Below are positions 22,481 to 30,923 of a DNA stretch of 37,303 nucleotides, in pieces. Both the position numbers and the translations under genes were made by a program. The stretch is from the NCBI GenBank assembly GCA_046263255.1, contig JBHELD010000007.1, positions 1 to 37,303 of the forward strand, written 5' to 3'. This DNA is from JALZEG01 sp046263255. GTDB lineage: Bacteria > Actinomycetota > CADDZG01 > WHSQ01. Positions within the stretch are counted from its first letter, which is position 1, and every line of letters begins with the position of its first letter. The notes beneath the pieces are model-generated. The model was not told the origin of the DNA and ran no database searches. It worked only from the letters and a program-made list of their open reading frames with translations.

Positions 22481-23338
22481 ATGGCTACGCAGGCCGGCCG
22501 CATAGCGAGGACGTTCGGGACGCCCGGACGGGTCCTCAACCGCGGCCTCGACGGCCTCGCGAACATCGGCCGGCAGCTCACGTTCATGGCGAAGTCGCTG
22601 TGGGACATGATCTTCGCCCTCCGTCACACCGGTGAGACGGCGCGGCTGATCTCGGAGATCACGCTCGGCTCCGGCGCGCTGATCGTGGGCGCGGGGACGG
22701 CCGGCGTGATCTTCTTCATGGCCTTCTTCACCGGGACCCAGGTGGGGCTGGAAGGTTTCAAGGGCCTCCAGCTCATCGGCGCCGAGGCGTTCACGGGCTT
22801 CGTCTCCGCGTTCGCGAACACGCGCGAGATCACGCCGCTGATCGCCGGCGTGACGCTCGCCGCGCAGGTCGGCGCCGGCTTCACGGCGGAGCTGGGGGCG
22901 ATGCGGGTGAACGAGGAGATCGACGCGCTCGAGGTGATGGCCGTGCGCCCGGTGCCCTACCTCGTCTCGACCAGGATCATCGCGGCGCTGATCGCGATCA
23001 CGCCCCTGTACCTGATCTCGCTGTTCTCCTCGTACATCGCGACGGAGCTCGTCGTGACGAAGCTGCTGGGCCTCTCCGGGGGGACGTACGCGCACTACTT
23101 CTCGCTGTTCCTGCCGCCGGCGGACGTCTTCTACTCGTTGATAAAGGCGGGGGTGTTCGCGGTCACCGTCGCGCTCATCCACTGCTACTACGGGTTCAAC
23201 GCGTCCGGCGGCCCGGCCGGCGTGGGGATCGCCGTCGGCAAGGCGATCCGCGCGTCGATCGTCGCCGTCAACGTCTTGAACCTGATGCTGTCGTCGTTCA
23301 TGTGGGGCGTGACGGACACAGTCCGGATCGCCGGATAG
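22481..23338 (+). CDS. yrbEB: Mce system permease YrbE (second, MlaE family)
   Basis: A 285-residue MlaE/YrbE protein, longer at the N-terminus than the first. An amphipathic N-terminal region (residues 1-50) is followed by helices with TLGSGALIVGAGTAGVIFFMAFFTG. The conserved coupling segment is AGFTAELGAMRVNEEIDALEVMAVRPVPYL, and the last helices include IKAGVFAVTVALIHCYYGF and GPAGVGIAVGKAIR. With the first YrbE it probably forms a heterodimeric permease. ATG 22481 is preceded by GGAG at close spacing, 7 bp after the preceding stop. Confidence 0.92.
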   Translation: MATQAGRIARTFGTPGRVLNRGLDGLANIGRQLTFMAKSLWDMIFALRHTGETARLISEITLGSGALIVGAGTAGVIFFMAFFTGTQVGLEGFKGLQLIGAEAFTGFVSAFANTREITPLIAGVTLAAQVGAGFTAELGAMRVNEEIDALEVMAVRPVPYLVSTRIIAALIAITPLYLISLFSSYIATELVVTKLLGLSGGTYAHYFSLFLPPADVFYSLIKAGVFAVTVALIHCYYGFNASGGPAGVGIAVGKAIRASIVAVNVLNLMLSSFMWGVTDTVRIAG

Positions 23339-23411
23339 GCCCCTCCGGGGCGCCGGGAGGTATGCGATAACGAGGCTGCGGCACATACTGACGGGGCTGC
23401 TGGCGCTCTGC

Positions 23412-24554
23412 TTGATGGGCGCCGCGGCGGCGTTCACCGGGCTCACGTTGACCGGGAGCATCGGGTCGAACGCGAAGAAGGCGTTCGCGGAGTTCGCCAA
23501 CTGCGGGCAGGGGCTCCGTGAGGGCGGCGACGTGAAGCTGCGCGGGGTCCTCGTCGGCCGGCTCGGCCCCCTCGAGCGCACCGGCGACGGCGGCTGCCGC
23601 GTGCGCCTGGACCTGTTCCCCGACGCGATCGCGCAGATCCCCGGGAACGCGGGCGCGGAGATCCGCGCGAAGACCGTGTTCGGGGAGAAGTGGGTGGAGC
23701 TGGTCTATCCCGACGACCCGCCGACGGAGACGATCGCCGCGGGCGACGTGATCCCCCGAGAGCGGACGCTCGACCCCCTCGAGGTCGAGACCATCCTCAA
23801 CACGGGCCTGCCGCTGCTCGAGGCGATCGATCCCGAGAACCTGGCGGCGGCCCTCGAGGCGCTGAGCGAGGGGTTCGAGGGACAGGAGGACGACGCGGTC
23901 GCGGCGATCCGTGAGGGGATCCGCGCTCTGGAGCCGCTGAACGAGGACAAGGCCCTGCTCGCGAAGGGGATCGACCAGCTGAACGAGTCGTCGGACGTGC
24001 TGCGCGACGTCGACGACGACCTGCTCGCCGCGATGGCGAACCTCGACGAGGTCAACGAGTTCACGATCGCGAACCAGGGGCTCATAGACGAGAACCTCGA
24101 GCGCGCGCCGCTCCTCCTCGACGAGCTGTCGGTGCTGTTCGAGACCCGCTTCGCCGATCTCACGAAGCTCGTCGACCGCGGCGCCACCGTCATCGGGCTG
24201 ATCTCGTCCCGCACCGACGACCTCGAGAAGCTGCTGACCGTGCTGCCGCAGTTCAACTCGAGGTGGATACGGAACCTCGCTCCCGTGTGCCGCTACCGGC
24301 AGGCGACGACGGAGCCGGGGCGCGAGGTGGGCGACCGCGTTCCCGGCAGGTGCTGGCGCGTCCACAACATCATCTCGCACAGCCAGGGGGCGTACGGGCC
24401 GAACGAGGGCCCGCACCCCCGCGCCGCGACCGCCGCCGATTACGAGGCCGTCGGGCTCGAGACGCCGTCGGACCTCGGCGAGCTCCTCTACACGCCGGCG
24501 ATAGACCCGCTGCTGGACCGGGCCGGCGGACCTCGCAAGGACGGCGGGCGATGA
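23412..24554 (+). CDS. mceA: Mce family protein A
   Basis: First of six Mce substrate-binding proteins. The MCE domain is VKLRGVLVGRLGPLER to AKTVFGEKWVELVYP (~40-100). A helical region follows (IDQLNESSDVLRDVDDDLLAAM), then a Cys-containing C-terminal part. The coordinates use the first accepted start, TTG 23412, but the frame is open upstream and adds ITRLRHILTGLLALCL, which completes a membrane anchor. That extension has no ATG/GTG in frame. ATA 23367 sits 6 nt after GGAGG, and ATG 23362 would need one extra base. So the true start is probably ~23362-23367. Its stop overlaps the next start (ATGA). Confidence 0.85.
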   Translation: MMGAAAAFTGLTLTGSIGSNAKKAFAEFANCGQGLREGGDVKLRGVLVGRLGPLERTGDGGCRVRLDLFPDAIAQIPGNAGAEIRAKTVFGEKWVELVYPDDPPTETIAAGDVIPRERTLDPLEVETILNTGLPLLEAIDPENLAAALEALSEGFEGQEDDAVAAIREGIRALEPLNEDKALLAKGIDQLNESSDVLRDVDDDLLAAMANLDEVNEFTIANQGLIDENLERAPLLLDELSVLFETRFADLTKLVDRGATVIGLISSRTDDLEKLLTVLPQFNSRWIRNLAPVCRYRQATTEPGREVGDRVPGRCWRVHNIISHSQGAYGPNEGPHPRAATAADYEAVGLETPSDLGELLYTPAIDPLLDRAGGPRKDGGR

Positions 24555-25540
24555 GGAGCACAGGGATAAAGCTCGGGATCTTCACGGTCTTCACCGTGTT
24601 CATCACGTTCTATCTCGCGTCGATCATCGGCAACCTCTCACCGTTCAAGGACGTGTACTCCGTCGCCGCCGTCTTCTCCGACGCGACGGGAATCCTCGTG
24701 GGCGACCCCGTCAAGATCGCCGGCGTCACCGTCGGCAAGGTCACCGGCTTCGAGGTCGAGCGGGGGCAGGCGATCGTGACGATCGAGGTCGAGGGCGACG
24801 TCGAGCTGCCCGAGAACGTGCTGGCCGACATCAAGTACCGCAACCTGCTCGGCCAGCGCTCGATCAACCTCGTCCGGCCGGACGTGCCGTCGACGGAGCC
24901 GCTCGAGGAGGGCGCCACGATCCCGGTCGAGAACACGAAGCCCGCGCTCGACCTCGCGCTGGTCTTCAACAACCTCCGGCCGTTGATCCGGTCGACGAAC
25001 CCCGAGGACATCAACACCGTCGCGCGCGCCGTCCTCAAGGTCTTCAAGGGTCGCGAGGACGACTTCGCCGCGACCCTCGGCAACGTCGGCGCCGTCACCT
25101 CGACGCTGGCCGAGCGCGACCAGCGCCTCGCGCGTCTGATCGTCGACCTCAACGACCTGACGAAGGTGCTGAACGGTCAGAGATCGAACATCCGGGTCTC
25201 GCTCGGGCGCTTCACCGAGCTCATGGAGTCGCTGGCGGAGGTCACGCCGACGATCGAGCGCGTGGTCGATCAGCTCGACGACGCGTCGGGACGGTTCGGC
25301 GGGCTCGTCGCGAGGAACCGGGCGAACATCGACCAGGAGCTCGCCGACCTCAACGTCCTGCTTACGATCGTGGACGAGAACCTCGGCCCCCTCGACAAGG
25401 TCGCAAAGAACCTGAAGGAGGTCCTGCTCGCCACCGCGCGCAGCCAGTCGTACGGGAAGTGGTGGACGTTGTACGTCGTGAACCTCTGTCCGGAGCTGGG
25501 GACCGAGAGGTGCACGGGCGTGGTGGAGGGGCTGCCGTGA
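24551..25540 (+). CDS. mceB: Mce family protein B
   Basis: A 329-residue Mce protein. It has an N-terminal membrane anchor (IKLGIFTVFTVFITFYLASIIG, 6-27). The MCE domain (YSVAAVFSDATGILVGDPVKIAGVTVGKVTGFEVERG to LLGQRSINLVRP, ~35-112) is followed by long amphipathic helices (TLAERDQRLARLIVDLNDLTKVL). These assemble with the other five subunits into the hexameric tube carrying lipid to the YrbE permease. The C-terminus has two cysteines (LCPELGTERC). ATG 24551 overlaps the previous TGA, and its own TGA overlaps the next GTG. Confidence 0.93.
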   Translation: MRSTGIKLGIFTVFTVFITFYLASIIGNLSPFKDVYSVAAVFSDATGILVGDPVKIAGVTVGKVTGFEVERGQAIVTIEVEGDVELPENVLADIKYRNLLGQRSINLVRPDVPSTEPLEEGATIPVENTKPALDLALVFNNLRPLIRSTNPEDINTVARAVLKVFKGREDDFAATLGNVGAVTSTLAERDQRLARLIVDLNDLTKVLNGQRSNIRVSLGRFTELMESLAEVTPTIERVVDQLDDASGRFGGLVARNRANIDQELADLNVLLTIVDENLGPLDKVAKNLKEVLLATARSQSYGKWWTLYVVNLCPELGTERCTGVVEGLP

Positions 25541-26517
25541 GCATCAAGACGTTCCGCGAGCGCTCGCCCTTCCTGATCGGGATCCTGTCGATCCTCGGAA
25601 TCGCGGCCGGCACGGCCCTCGCGTTCTCGCTCGACAAGATCCCATTCGTCAAGCAGGCGTACGAGGTCACCGCGGAGTTCGGCGACGCCGCGGGGCTGAA
25701 CCCCGAGAACCAGGTGCGGGTCGCCGGCATCAAGGTGGGGACGGTCGAGTCGGTCGAGCTGGCCGGCGACAAGGTCGTCGTGACGATGGCGGTCGACAAC
25801 GGGGTCGAGATCCCGAAGGACGCGGAGGCCGAGATCAAGCTCGCGACGCTCCTCGGCACGAAGTTCGTCGAGATCGACGGCGTGGGCGGCGGCCCGTTCC
25901 TCGAGGAGGGGGACGTGATCCCGCTCGAGCGCACCGAGATCCCGTTCGAGATCTACCAGGCGGCGAACCAGGGGACGAACGTCCTCGAGGACCTCGACGG
26001 GCCCGCCCTCAACAAGATGCTGGTCCAGCTCGCGAAGCTCACGGCCGCGGCCGAGGACGAGGTCGGCGAGGCCCTCGCGGGCCTGAACGACCTGGGTGCC
26101 GGCGTGGGCGCGCGCGACGAGCAGCTGAGGGAGCTGCTCGCCGGCGCCGACGATCTCACGGCGCTGCTCGCCGACGAGGGCGACGAGATCGTGCGCCTGG
26201 TCGACGCGTCCAACGACGTCCTGGGGTCGCTGGCCCGTAAGCGGGAGGAGATCCAGTCGCTGCTCGAGGTGACGAAGCAGATGGCCGGCGAGGTGACGGG
26301 GCTGGTCCGCGACAACCGCTCGAAGATCCACGCGATCGTGACGAAGCTCGACCGGGCGCTGAAGGTGCTCGACGCGAACATCCAGCACATCGACATCGCG
26401 CTCGAGTACGCGGGGCCGTCGTCGCGCTACTTCGGCAACATCACGAGGCAGGGCCGCTGGGCCGACATCTTCTCGTGCGTCCTGATCATCAGCGAAGCCT
26501 GCGAGACCGACGAATGA
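25537..26517 (+). CDS. mceC: Mce family protein C
   Basis: A 326-residue Mce protein with an N-terminal anchor (FLIGILSILGIAAGTALAF, ~12-30). Its MCE domain (YEVTAEFGDAAGLNPENQVRVAGIKVGTVESVEL to LLGTKFVEIDG) is followed by helical repeats (LRELLAGADDLTALLADEGDEIVRLVDASNDVL). It ends in a short segment with one cysteine (DIFSCVLIISEAC). It overlaps both neighbours by four bases (GTGA and ATGA), indicating tight translational coupling and fixed stoichiometry. Confidence 0.93.
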   Translation: MSIKTFRERSPFLIGILSILGIAAGTALAFSLDKIPFVKQAYEVTAEFGDAAGLNPENQVRVAGIKVGTVESVELAGDKVVVTMAVDNGVEIPKDAEAEIKLATLLGTKFVEIDGVGGGPFLEEGDVIPLERTEIPFEIYQAANQGTNVLEDLDGPALNKMLVQLAKLTAAAEDEVGEALAGLNDLGAGVGARDEQLRELLAGADDLTALLADEGDEIVRLVDASNDVLGSLARKREEIQSLLEVTKQMAGEVTGLVRDNRSKIHAIVTKLDRALKVLDANIQHIDIALEYAGPSSRYFGNITRQGRWADIFSCVLIISEACETDE

Positions 26518-28007
26518 ACGCGGCCTTGCTCAAGCTCACCAAGCCGCTGGCGGTCGTGGTAGCGCTCCTGCTCGCGGCCGGCGTCTACGCGGGCTCGGGC
26601 GGCCTCGACGAGGGCGACGAGACCTACACCGTCACCGCGTACTTCGAGAAGGCCATCGGCCTGTTCGAGAACTCCGACGTGACCATTCTCGGCGTGGCGG
26701 TGGGGAAGGTGACGGACGTCGAGCCGGTGGGGCGGCGGGTCCGCGTCGACATGGAGATCGCGAACGACCACCTCGTGCCGGTCAACGCGTTCGCGCAGAT
26801 CGTGCCGATCTCCGTGATCTCCGACCGCTACGTGCAGCTCGAGCCGCCGTACACCGGCGGACGGACCCTCGGCGACGGCGCGGTGCTCGACACCGACCGG
26901 ACGCAGATCCCCGCGGAGCTCGACGACGTGTTCCTCCAGCTGAAGAAGCTGCTCGACGCGATCGAGCCGGGCAGGGAGGGCGAGCCGGGCGCGCTGGGCG
27001 AGCTCGTGGTCCAGCTCGACCGCACGCTGTCCGGTCACGAGCAGGATCTCCGCGGCACGCTCGTCCACGGCGCGCGCCTGACGGAGACGCTGGCGGACGC
27101 GGAGGAGGACATCTCAGGGTTGCTCGTGAACCTCGACGACCTCTTCGCGACGCTGGCGACGAGGGCGGGGTCGCTCGACGAGCTCAACCGGAACTTCGCC
27201 CTCGTGATGGCGGCGCTGGCGGAGAGCCGCGACGACCTCCACGGGACGCTCGCCAACCTCGCGACGATGACTCACGAGGTCGCGCAGCTCGTCAAGGAGA
27301 ACCGCGGGCTTCTCGACGACGACCTCGAGCTCGCGGCGAAGGTCACGCGCACGGTGCTGAAGAACCGCAAGTCCGTCAAGGAGTCGCTGGCGTGGCTGCC
27401 CGTCGTCGGCGAGGGCCTTATGCGCGCGTACAACCCCGATCCCGTCGACGCGACCGACATCCGCGACAACGCGAGCCAGCGGATCGAGTGCGAGATCCTC
27501 GACGCCGTCCCCGACGGCCCGATCAAGGACGAGCTCGAGCGGATCTGCCGCGAGGAGACGGGCGAGCCGCCCGGCCGGACCGTCGACGTCGCGCCCCCGC
27601 CGGCCCTGCCCGAGATGAAGCTCGACTGCGACGAGGGCGTGCGGAAGGTCCGGCGCCAGATCCGGCGGCTCGGCCGGGCCGGCATCCCCGAGGACCTGAA
27701 GCAAGACGTCGTCCGGCCTCTCGTCAAGAAGCTGAAGAGGCTCGCGAAGAAGTGCCGCGAGCTCGGCGAGGCCATCGACGAGGAGCTGCTCGACCGTCTG
27801 AAGGAGCTGACCGGTGAGATCCCCGACGGGATCGACCTCGACGACCTCGACGACCTCGACCTCGACGAGCTGACCGGTACCGCCGCGGGGACCGCCGTCG
27901 CGCCTGCGGAGGAGGAGGGGGAAGCGGACGAGGAGAAAGAGCCGGATGACGACGGCGCGTCCGGGTGGCTCGACGGCCTTCTGAGCTTCGTGGGGTGGTC
28001 GGATTGA
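26514..28007 (+). CDS. mceD: Mce family protein D, extended acidic C-terminus
   Basis: A 497-residue Mce protein, the longest of the six. It has an N-terminal hydrophobic anchor (PLAVVVALLLAAGVYAG), an MCE domain (YTVTAYFEKAIGLFENSDVTILGVAVGKV to ISVISDRYVQLEPP) and central helices. An extra C-terminal ~150 residues carry a basic helical part (VRKVRRQIRRLGRAG, LVKKLKRLAKKCREL), then a strongly acidic tail with DLDDLDDLDLDEL and EEEGEADEEKEPDDD. The tail may bind calcium or cell-wall components (speculation). The start ATG 26514 overlaps the previous stop, and the end overlaps the TTG of mceE. Confidence 0.92.
   Translation: MNAALLKLTKPLAVVVALLLAAGVYAGSGGLDEGDETYTVTAYFEKAIGLFENSDVTILGVAVGKVTDVEPVGRRVRVDMEIANDHLVPVNAFAQIVPISVISDRYVQLEPPYTGGRTLGDGAVLDTDRTQIPAELDDVFLQLKKLLDAIEPGREGEPGALGELVVQLDRTLSGHEQDLRGTLVHGARLTETLADAEEDISGLLVNLDDLFATLATRAGSLDELNRNFALVMAALAESRDDLHGTLANLATMTHEVAQLVKENRGLLDDDLELAAKVTRTVLKNRKSVKESLAWLPVVGEGLMRAYNPDPVDATDIRDNASQRIECEILDAVPDGPIKDELERICREETGEPPGRTVDVAPPPALPEMKLDCDEGVRKVRRQIRRLGRAGIPEDLKQDVVRPLVKKLKRLAKKCRELGEAIDEELLDRLKELTGEIPDGIDLDDLDDLDLDELTGTAAGTAVAPAEEEGEADEEKEPDDDGASGWLDGLLSFVGWSD
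27834..27869 (+). repeat. GACCTCGAC-type short repeats encoding Asp-Leu-Asp
   Basis: Reiterated GACCTCGAC units encode DLDDLDDLDLDE in the acidic tail of the fourth Mce protein. It is a low-complexity coding repeat and a possible slippage site. Confidence 0.6.
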
Positions 28008-29104
28008 TCCGCCGCGCCGCGCTGGCCGCGCTCGTCTGCGCCACCGCCTCGTCCTGCGCCGCGCTCGGGTTCCCCGGCGACTGCAGGGGGACGCGGTTCA
28101 TCGCGAACTTCGAGCAGGTGGGCGATCTCGTCGAGGCGGCGAACGTCCAGTCGTCCGACGTCGTGATCGGGACGGTCCAGAAGATCGAGCTGAAGGGCTG
28201 GAACGCGGCGGTGACCATGTGCCTCGACGAGGGCGAGCGCGTGCCTGCCGACGTCGAGGCGGTCGTCCGCACCACGTCGCTGCTCGGCGAGAAGTTCGTC
28301 GACCTGCGCCCGCGCTCGGCCGGCCCCCCATACCTCGAGGACGGCGCGGTGCTGGACGTGGAGGACACGGGCAAGGCGACGGAGCTCGAGGACGTATTCG
28401 CGGAGCTCGCGTCGGTCCTCGGCTCGGGGAACCTCGAGGACCTCAACAAGTTCACCGCCTCGCAGGCCGACATCCTGCGCGACAACGCGGACGAGCTGCG
28501 GACGGTGCTGTCGGAGCTGCGCGAGTTCACCGACACGCTGGCCGTCCGGAAGGACGACATCGCCGGGGCGGTCGACTCCCTCGACGCGGTCGCGCGCAAC
28601 ATCGTCTCCCAGCAGGGCATCCTCCGGAGGTTCCTCGACTCCTTCGCGGGATCTTCGAGCGTGCTGGCCGACCAGAAGACCTCGCTGCAGGACCTGTTGT
28701 TCTCTCTCGATCGCTTCACGCGCATCAGCGTGCGGCTGCTCGAGGCGACCGAGGCGGGGCTCGACCGGCAGTTCCGGGGGCTGCGCCCGGTGCTGAGGAC
28801 GGTCGTCGAGAACTCCGAGCGAGTGAGGGAGACGCTCCAGACGCTCGCGGTGTTCGCGCAGTGGTTCCCCGAGAGCATGCCCGGCGACTACCTCCAGCTC
28901 GACGTGTGCCAGGCGCTGCCGGAGGAGTACGGGCAAGGAACGACGTGCCCGCAGGCGGAGGGCGTCGACGACCCGAACGGGCGCGCCCTCCGTCCGGGTG
29001 ACGGCGCCGGCGACACGGCGAGCGACCTCGAGACGATCCTGCACCGGCCCCTCGACGCGGGCCGCCTCGGCAGGACGCCGGGAGCGGGCAAGGGGGGACG
29101 CTGA
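28004..29104 (+). CDS. mceE: Mce family protein E (lipoprotein)
   Basis: A 366-residue Mce protein with a lipoprotein signal: IRRAALAALVCATASSC, lipid-modified Cys18. This matches mycobacterial operons, where the fifth Mce protein is the lipoprotein (LprK-type), and supports the A-F naming. The MCE domain is RFIANFEQVGDLVEAANVQSSDVVIGTVQKIEL to LLGEKFVDLRP, followed by helical repeats. TTG 28004 overlaps the upstream TGA (TTGA); GTG 27995 is the alternative. The C-terminal ~60 residues are Gly/Asp-rich and probably disordered. Confidence 0.92.
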   Translation: MIRRAALAALVCATASSCAALGFPGDCRGTRFIANFEQVGDLVEAANVQSSDVVIGTVQKIELKGWNAAVTMCLDEGERVPADVEAVVRTTSLLGEKFVDLRPRSAGPPYLEDGAVLDVEDTGKATELEDVFAELASVLGSGNLEDLNKFTASQADILRDNADELRTVLSELREFTDTLAVRKDDIAGAVDSLDAVARNIVSQQGILRRFLDSFAGSSSVLADQKTSLQDLLFSLDRFTRISVRLLEATEAGLDRQFRGLRPVLRTVVENSERVRETLQTLAVFAQWFPESMPGDYLQLDVCQALPEEYGQGTTCPQAEGVDDPNGRALRPGDGAGDTASDLETILHRPLDAGRLGRTPGAGKGGR

Positions 29105-30327
29105 TGGCTCTCGGCCCCAAGACCAAGGTCAAGATCAACATCGTCGCGTTCGTCGTGCTCGGGCTCGGGCTGTCCTACGCGATGGCGACCCAGGTCCTCT
29201 CGGTCCTGAAGGACCGGTTCTCGGTCTTCGCCACGTTCCCCGACGCGGGCGGCGTCTTCACGAACCAGGAGGTGACCTACCGCGGCATCACCGTCGGGCA
29301 GGTCGGCCGCATGACGGTCGTGGAGGAGGGGGTCCAGATCGAGCTCCTGATCGACGACGGCACGAAGGTGCCGGCAACCGACGTCGAGGCCCGGGTGATG
29401 TTCAAGAGCGCCGTCGGCGAGCAGTTCGTCGACCTGCTTCCGGCGGCCGACGACGCCCCCTTCCTGACCGACGGCTCCGAGATCCCGCTCGAGCAGACCT
29501 CGATCCCTGTCAGCACGCAGGACCTGCTCGCGACGCTGCAGGCGGTGCTCGAGGGCGTGCCGCCGGAGGCGCTTAAGAACGCGATCGACGCGGCCGGTGA
29601 AGGTCTCGCGGGGCGCGGCGACGACATCGCGACGATCCTGCAGTCGATGGCGCGCCTTGCGGAGCTCTTCGGCGACCGCGCGCCCGAGATCCGGGGGATC
29701 CTTCGCAACGGGACGAAGGTCGGTGCCGCGTTCGTCCGTTCGAAGGAGGACTTCGCGAGCGCGATCCGCGACCTCGTGGTGGTGAGCGAGGCGCTGGCGA
29801 ACGACACCGACGAGCTGAAGCGGCTCTTGGAGGGGACGAACCTCACGTCGGAAGAGCTCGTCGGCCTGATCCGCGAGAGCCGGCCCGACCTCCACCAGAC
29901 GATCGTGGAGCTCGCGGAGATAAACGACATCCAGGCCGACAAGGCCGAGGCCCTGAGGGCACTGTTCGAGTTCCTCCCCCGCGGGCTCGGCAACGTCGTC
30001 AAGACGTTCGAGCCGGACACCGGGATGATCAGGTTCGGGCTCGTCGACGACGGCGAGAACCACGCTTGCAGCTACGGCACCGAGCGCCGGCCGCCGGAGG
30101 ATCGCGAGGAGCGGTTCCCGCCCAAGAACGCGCGCTGTAAGGCGTCCGTGGGGCAGCAGCAGCAGCGATCCGGGAGCTCCGCGCCGCGCGCCGTCCCGCC
30201 GCCAGCCGAGACGGTGCCCGACGCCTCGGCCCTTCTCGGCATCGACTCCGCGGCCGCCGCGGACGGCGCGCTCCCCGCCCGGATGAACGACTGGTCGTGG
30301 ATGCTGCTCTACCTGAACGCGTTGTAG
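29104..30327 (+). CDS. mceF: Mce family protein F
   Basis: A 407-residue Mce protein and the last of the six. It has an N-terminal anchor (INIVAFVVLGLGLSYAMATQVL, 11-32). The MCE domain is FSVFATFPDAGGVFTNQEVTYRGITVGQVGRM to AVGEQFVDLLP, followed by helical repeats (IVELAEINDIQADKAEALRALFEFLPRGL). The Pro/Ala/Gln-rich C-terminal region has a pair of cysteines (HACSYGTE, ARCKASVG). ATG 29104 overlaps the stop of mceE by one base. The six proteins presumably form a hetero-oligomeric lipid conduit across the cell envelope. Confidence 0.93.
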   Translation: MALGPKTKVKINIVAFVVLGLGLSYAMATQVLSVLKDRFSVFATFPDAGGVFTNQEVTYRGITVGQVGRMTVVEEGVQIELLIDDGTKVPATDVEARVMFKSAVGEQFVDLLPAADDAPFLTDGSEIPLEQTSIPVSTQDLLATLQAVLEGVPPEALKNAIDAAGEGLAGRGDDIATILQSMARLAELFGDRAPEIRGILRNGTKVGAAFVRSKEDFASAIRDLVVVSEALANDTDELKRLLEGTNLTSEELVGLIRESRPDLHQTIVELAEINDIQADKAEALRALFEFLPRGLGNVVKTFEPDTGMIRFGLVDDGENHACSYGTERRPPEDREERFPPKNARCKASVGQQQQRSGSSAPRAVPPPAETVPDASALLGIDSAAAADGALPARMNDWSWMLLYLNAL

Positions 30328-30338
30328 CCGCGGCAACC

Positions 30339-30344
30339 TAGGAT
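30339..30344 (+). promoter_or_regulatory. -10 element before the Mce-associated gene
   Basis: TAGGAT, then CGGCCG and the GTG at 30351. It is the same hexamer and spacing as at the divergent acyl-CoA dehydrogenase pair. It would give the Mce-associated gene an internal leaderless promoter. Confidence 0.45.
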
Positions 30345-30350
30345 CGGCCG

Positions 30351-30923
30351 GTGGACGCGAGCCTCGAAGGCCCCCAGACCGACGCGCCTGCACCGGCGCG
30401 GCCGCGCGCCCTTCCGGTCCTGGCGGGGCTGCTCGTCTTCGCCCTCGTCGCCGCCGCGGCCTTCGCGTACCTCTGGGCGACGAAGGAGGACGCCGTCACC
30501 GCGCAGGAGGTCGCCTCCTATCTCGCCGCGCGGGAGGAGGCGGTCGCCGAGCAGGCGGGCGAGGTCATGGGCCTGATGCTCACGTACGACGCCACGAACA
30601 TCGACGAGGTGAGCGAGCGGGTCCTCGGGCTGGCGACGGGAGACTTCCGCGACGACTACGCCGCGCTCGTGGGCGGGGGCAACCTCGAGCGCGCGCTCCG
30701 GCGCAGCGCGTCGTCGTCGCGTGGTCAGATCGTCGGCGATCCCGACGTGTCGTTTCGCGCGCCGAACGAGGCGATCGTGATCATGACCGTGACGCAGACG
30801 GCGCAGTCTCGGGAGAACCCCTCCGGCACGACGACCGACTACGTGATGCGCGTGGTGATGCTGCTCACCGGCGGCGAGTGGAAGGCCGACGGCGTGGACG
30901 TGCTGAGCGAACAGACGGTCTAG
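30351..30923 (+). CDS. Mce-associated membrane protein
   Basis: A 190-residue protein: a Pro/Ala-rich cytoplasmic N-terminus, one membrane helix (LPVLAGLLVFALVAAAAFAYLW, ~22-43) and an external NTF2-like domain. The external domain has YDATNIDEVSERVLGLATGDFRDDYAAL, EAIVIMTVTQTAQS and TTDYVMRVVMLLTGGEWKADGVDVL. This is the layout of Mas/OmamA proteins, which stabilise Mce complexes. GTG 30351 is 23 bp after mceF. Its TAG overlaps the TAG of the convergent oxidoreductase in a shared CTAG. Confidence 0.85.
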   Translation: MDASLEGPQTDAPAPARPRALPVLAGLLVFALVAAAAFAYLWATKEDAVTAQEVASYLAAREEAVAEQAGEVMGLMLTYDATNIDEVSERVLGLATGDFRDDYAALVGGGNLERALRRSASSSRGQIVGDPDVSFRAPNEAIVIMTVTQTAQSRENPSGTTTDYVMRVVMLLTGGEWKADGVDVLSEQTV

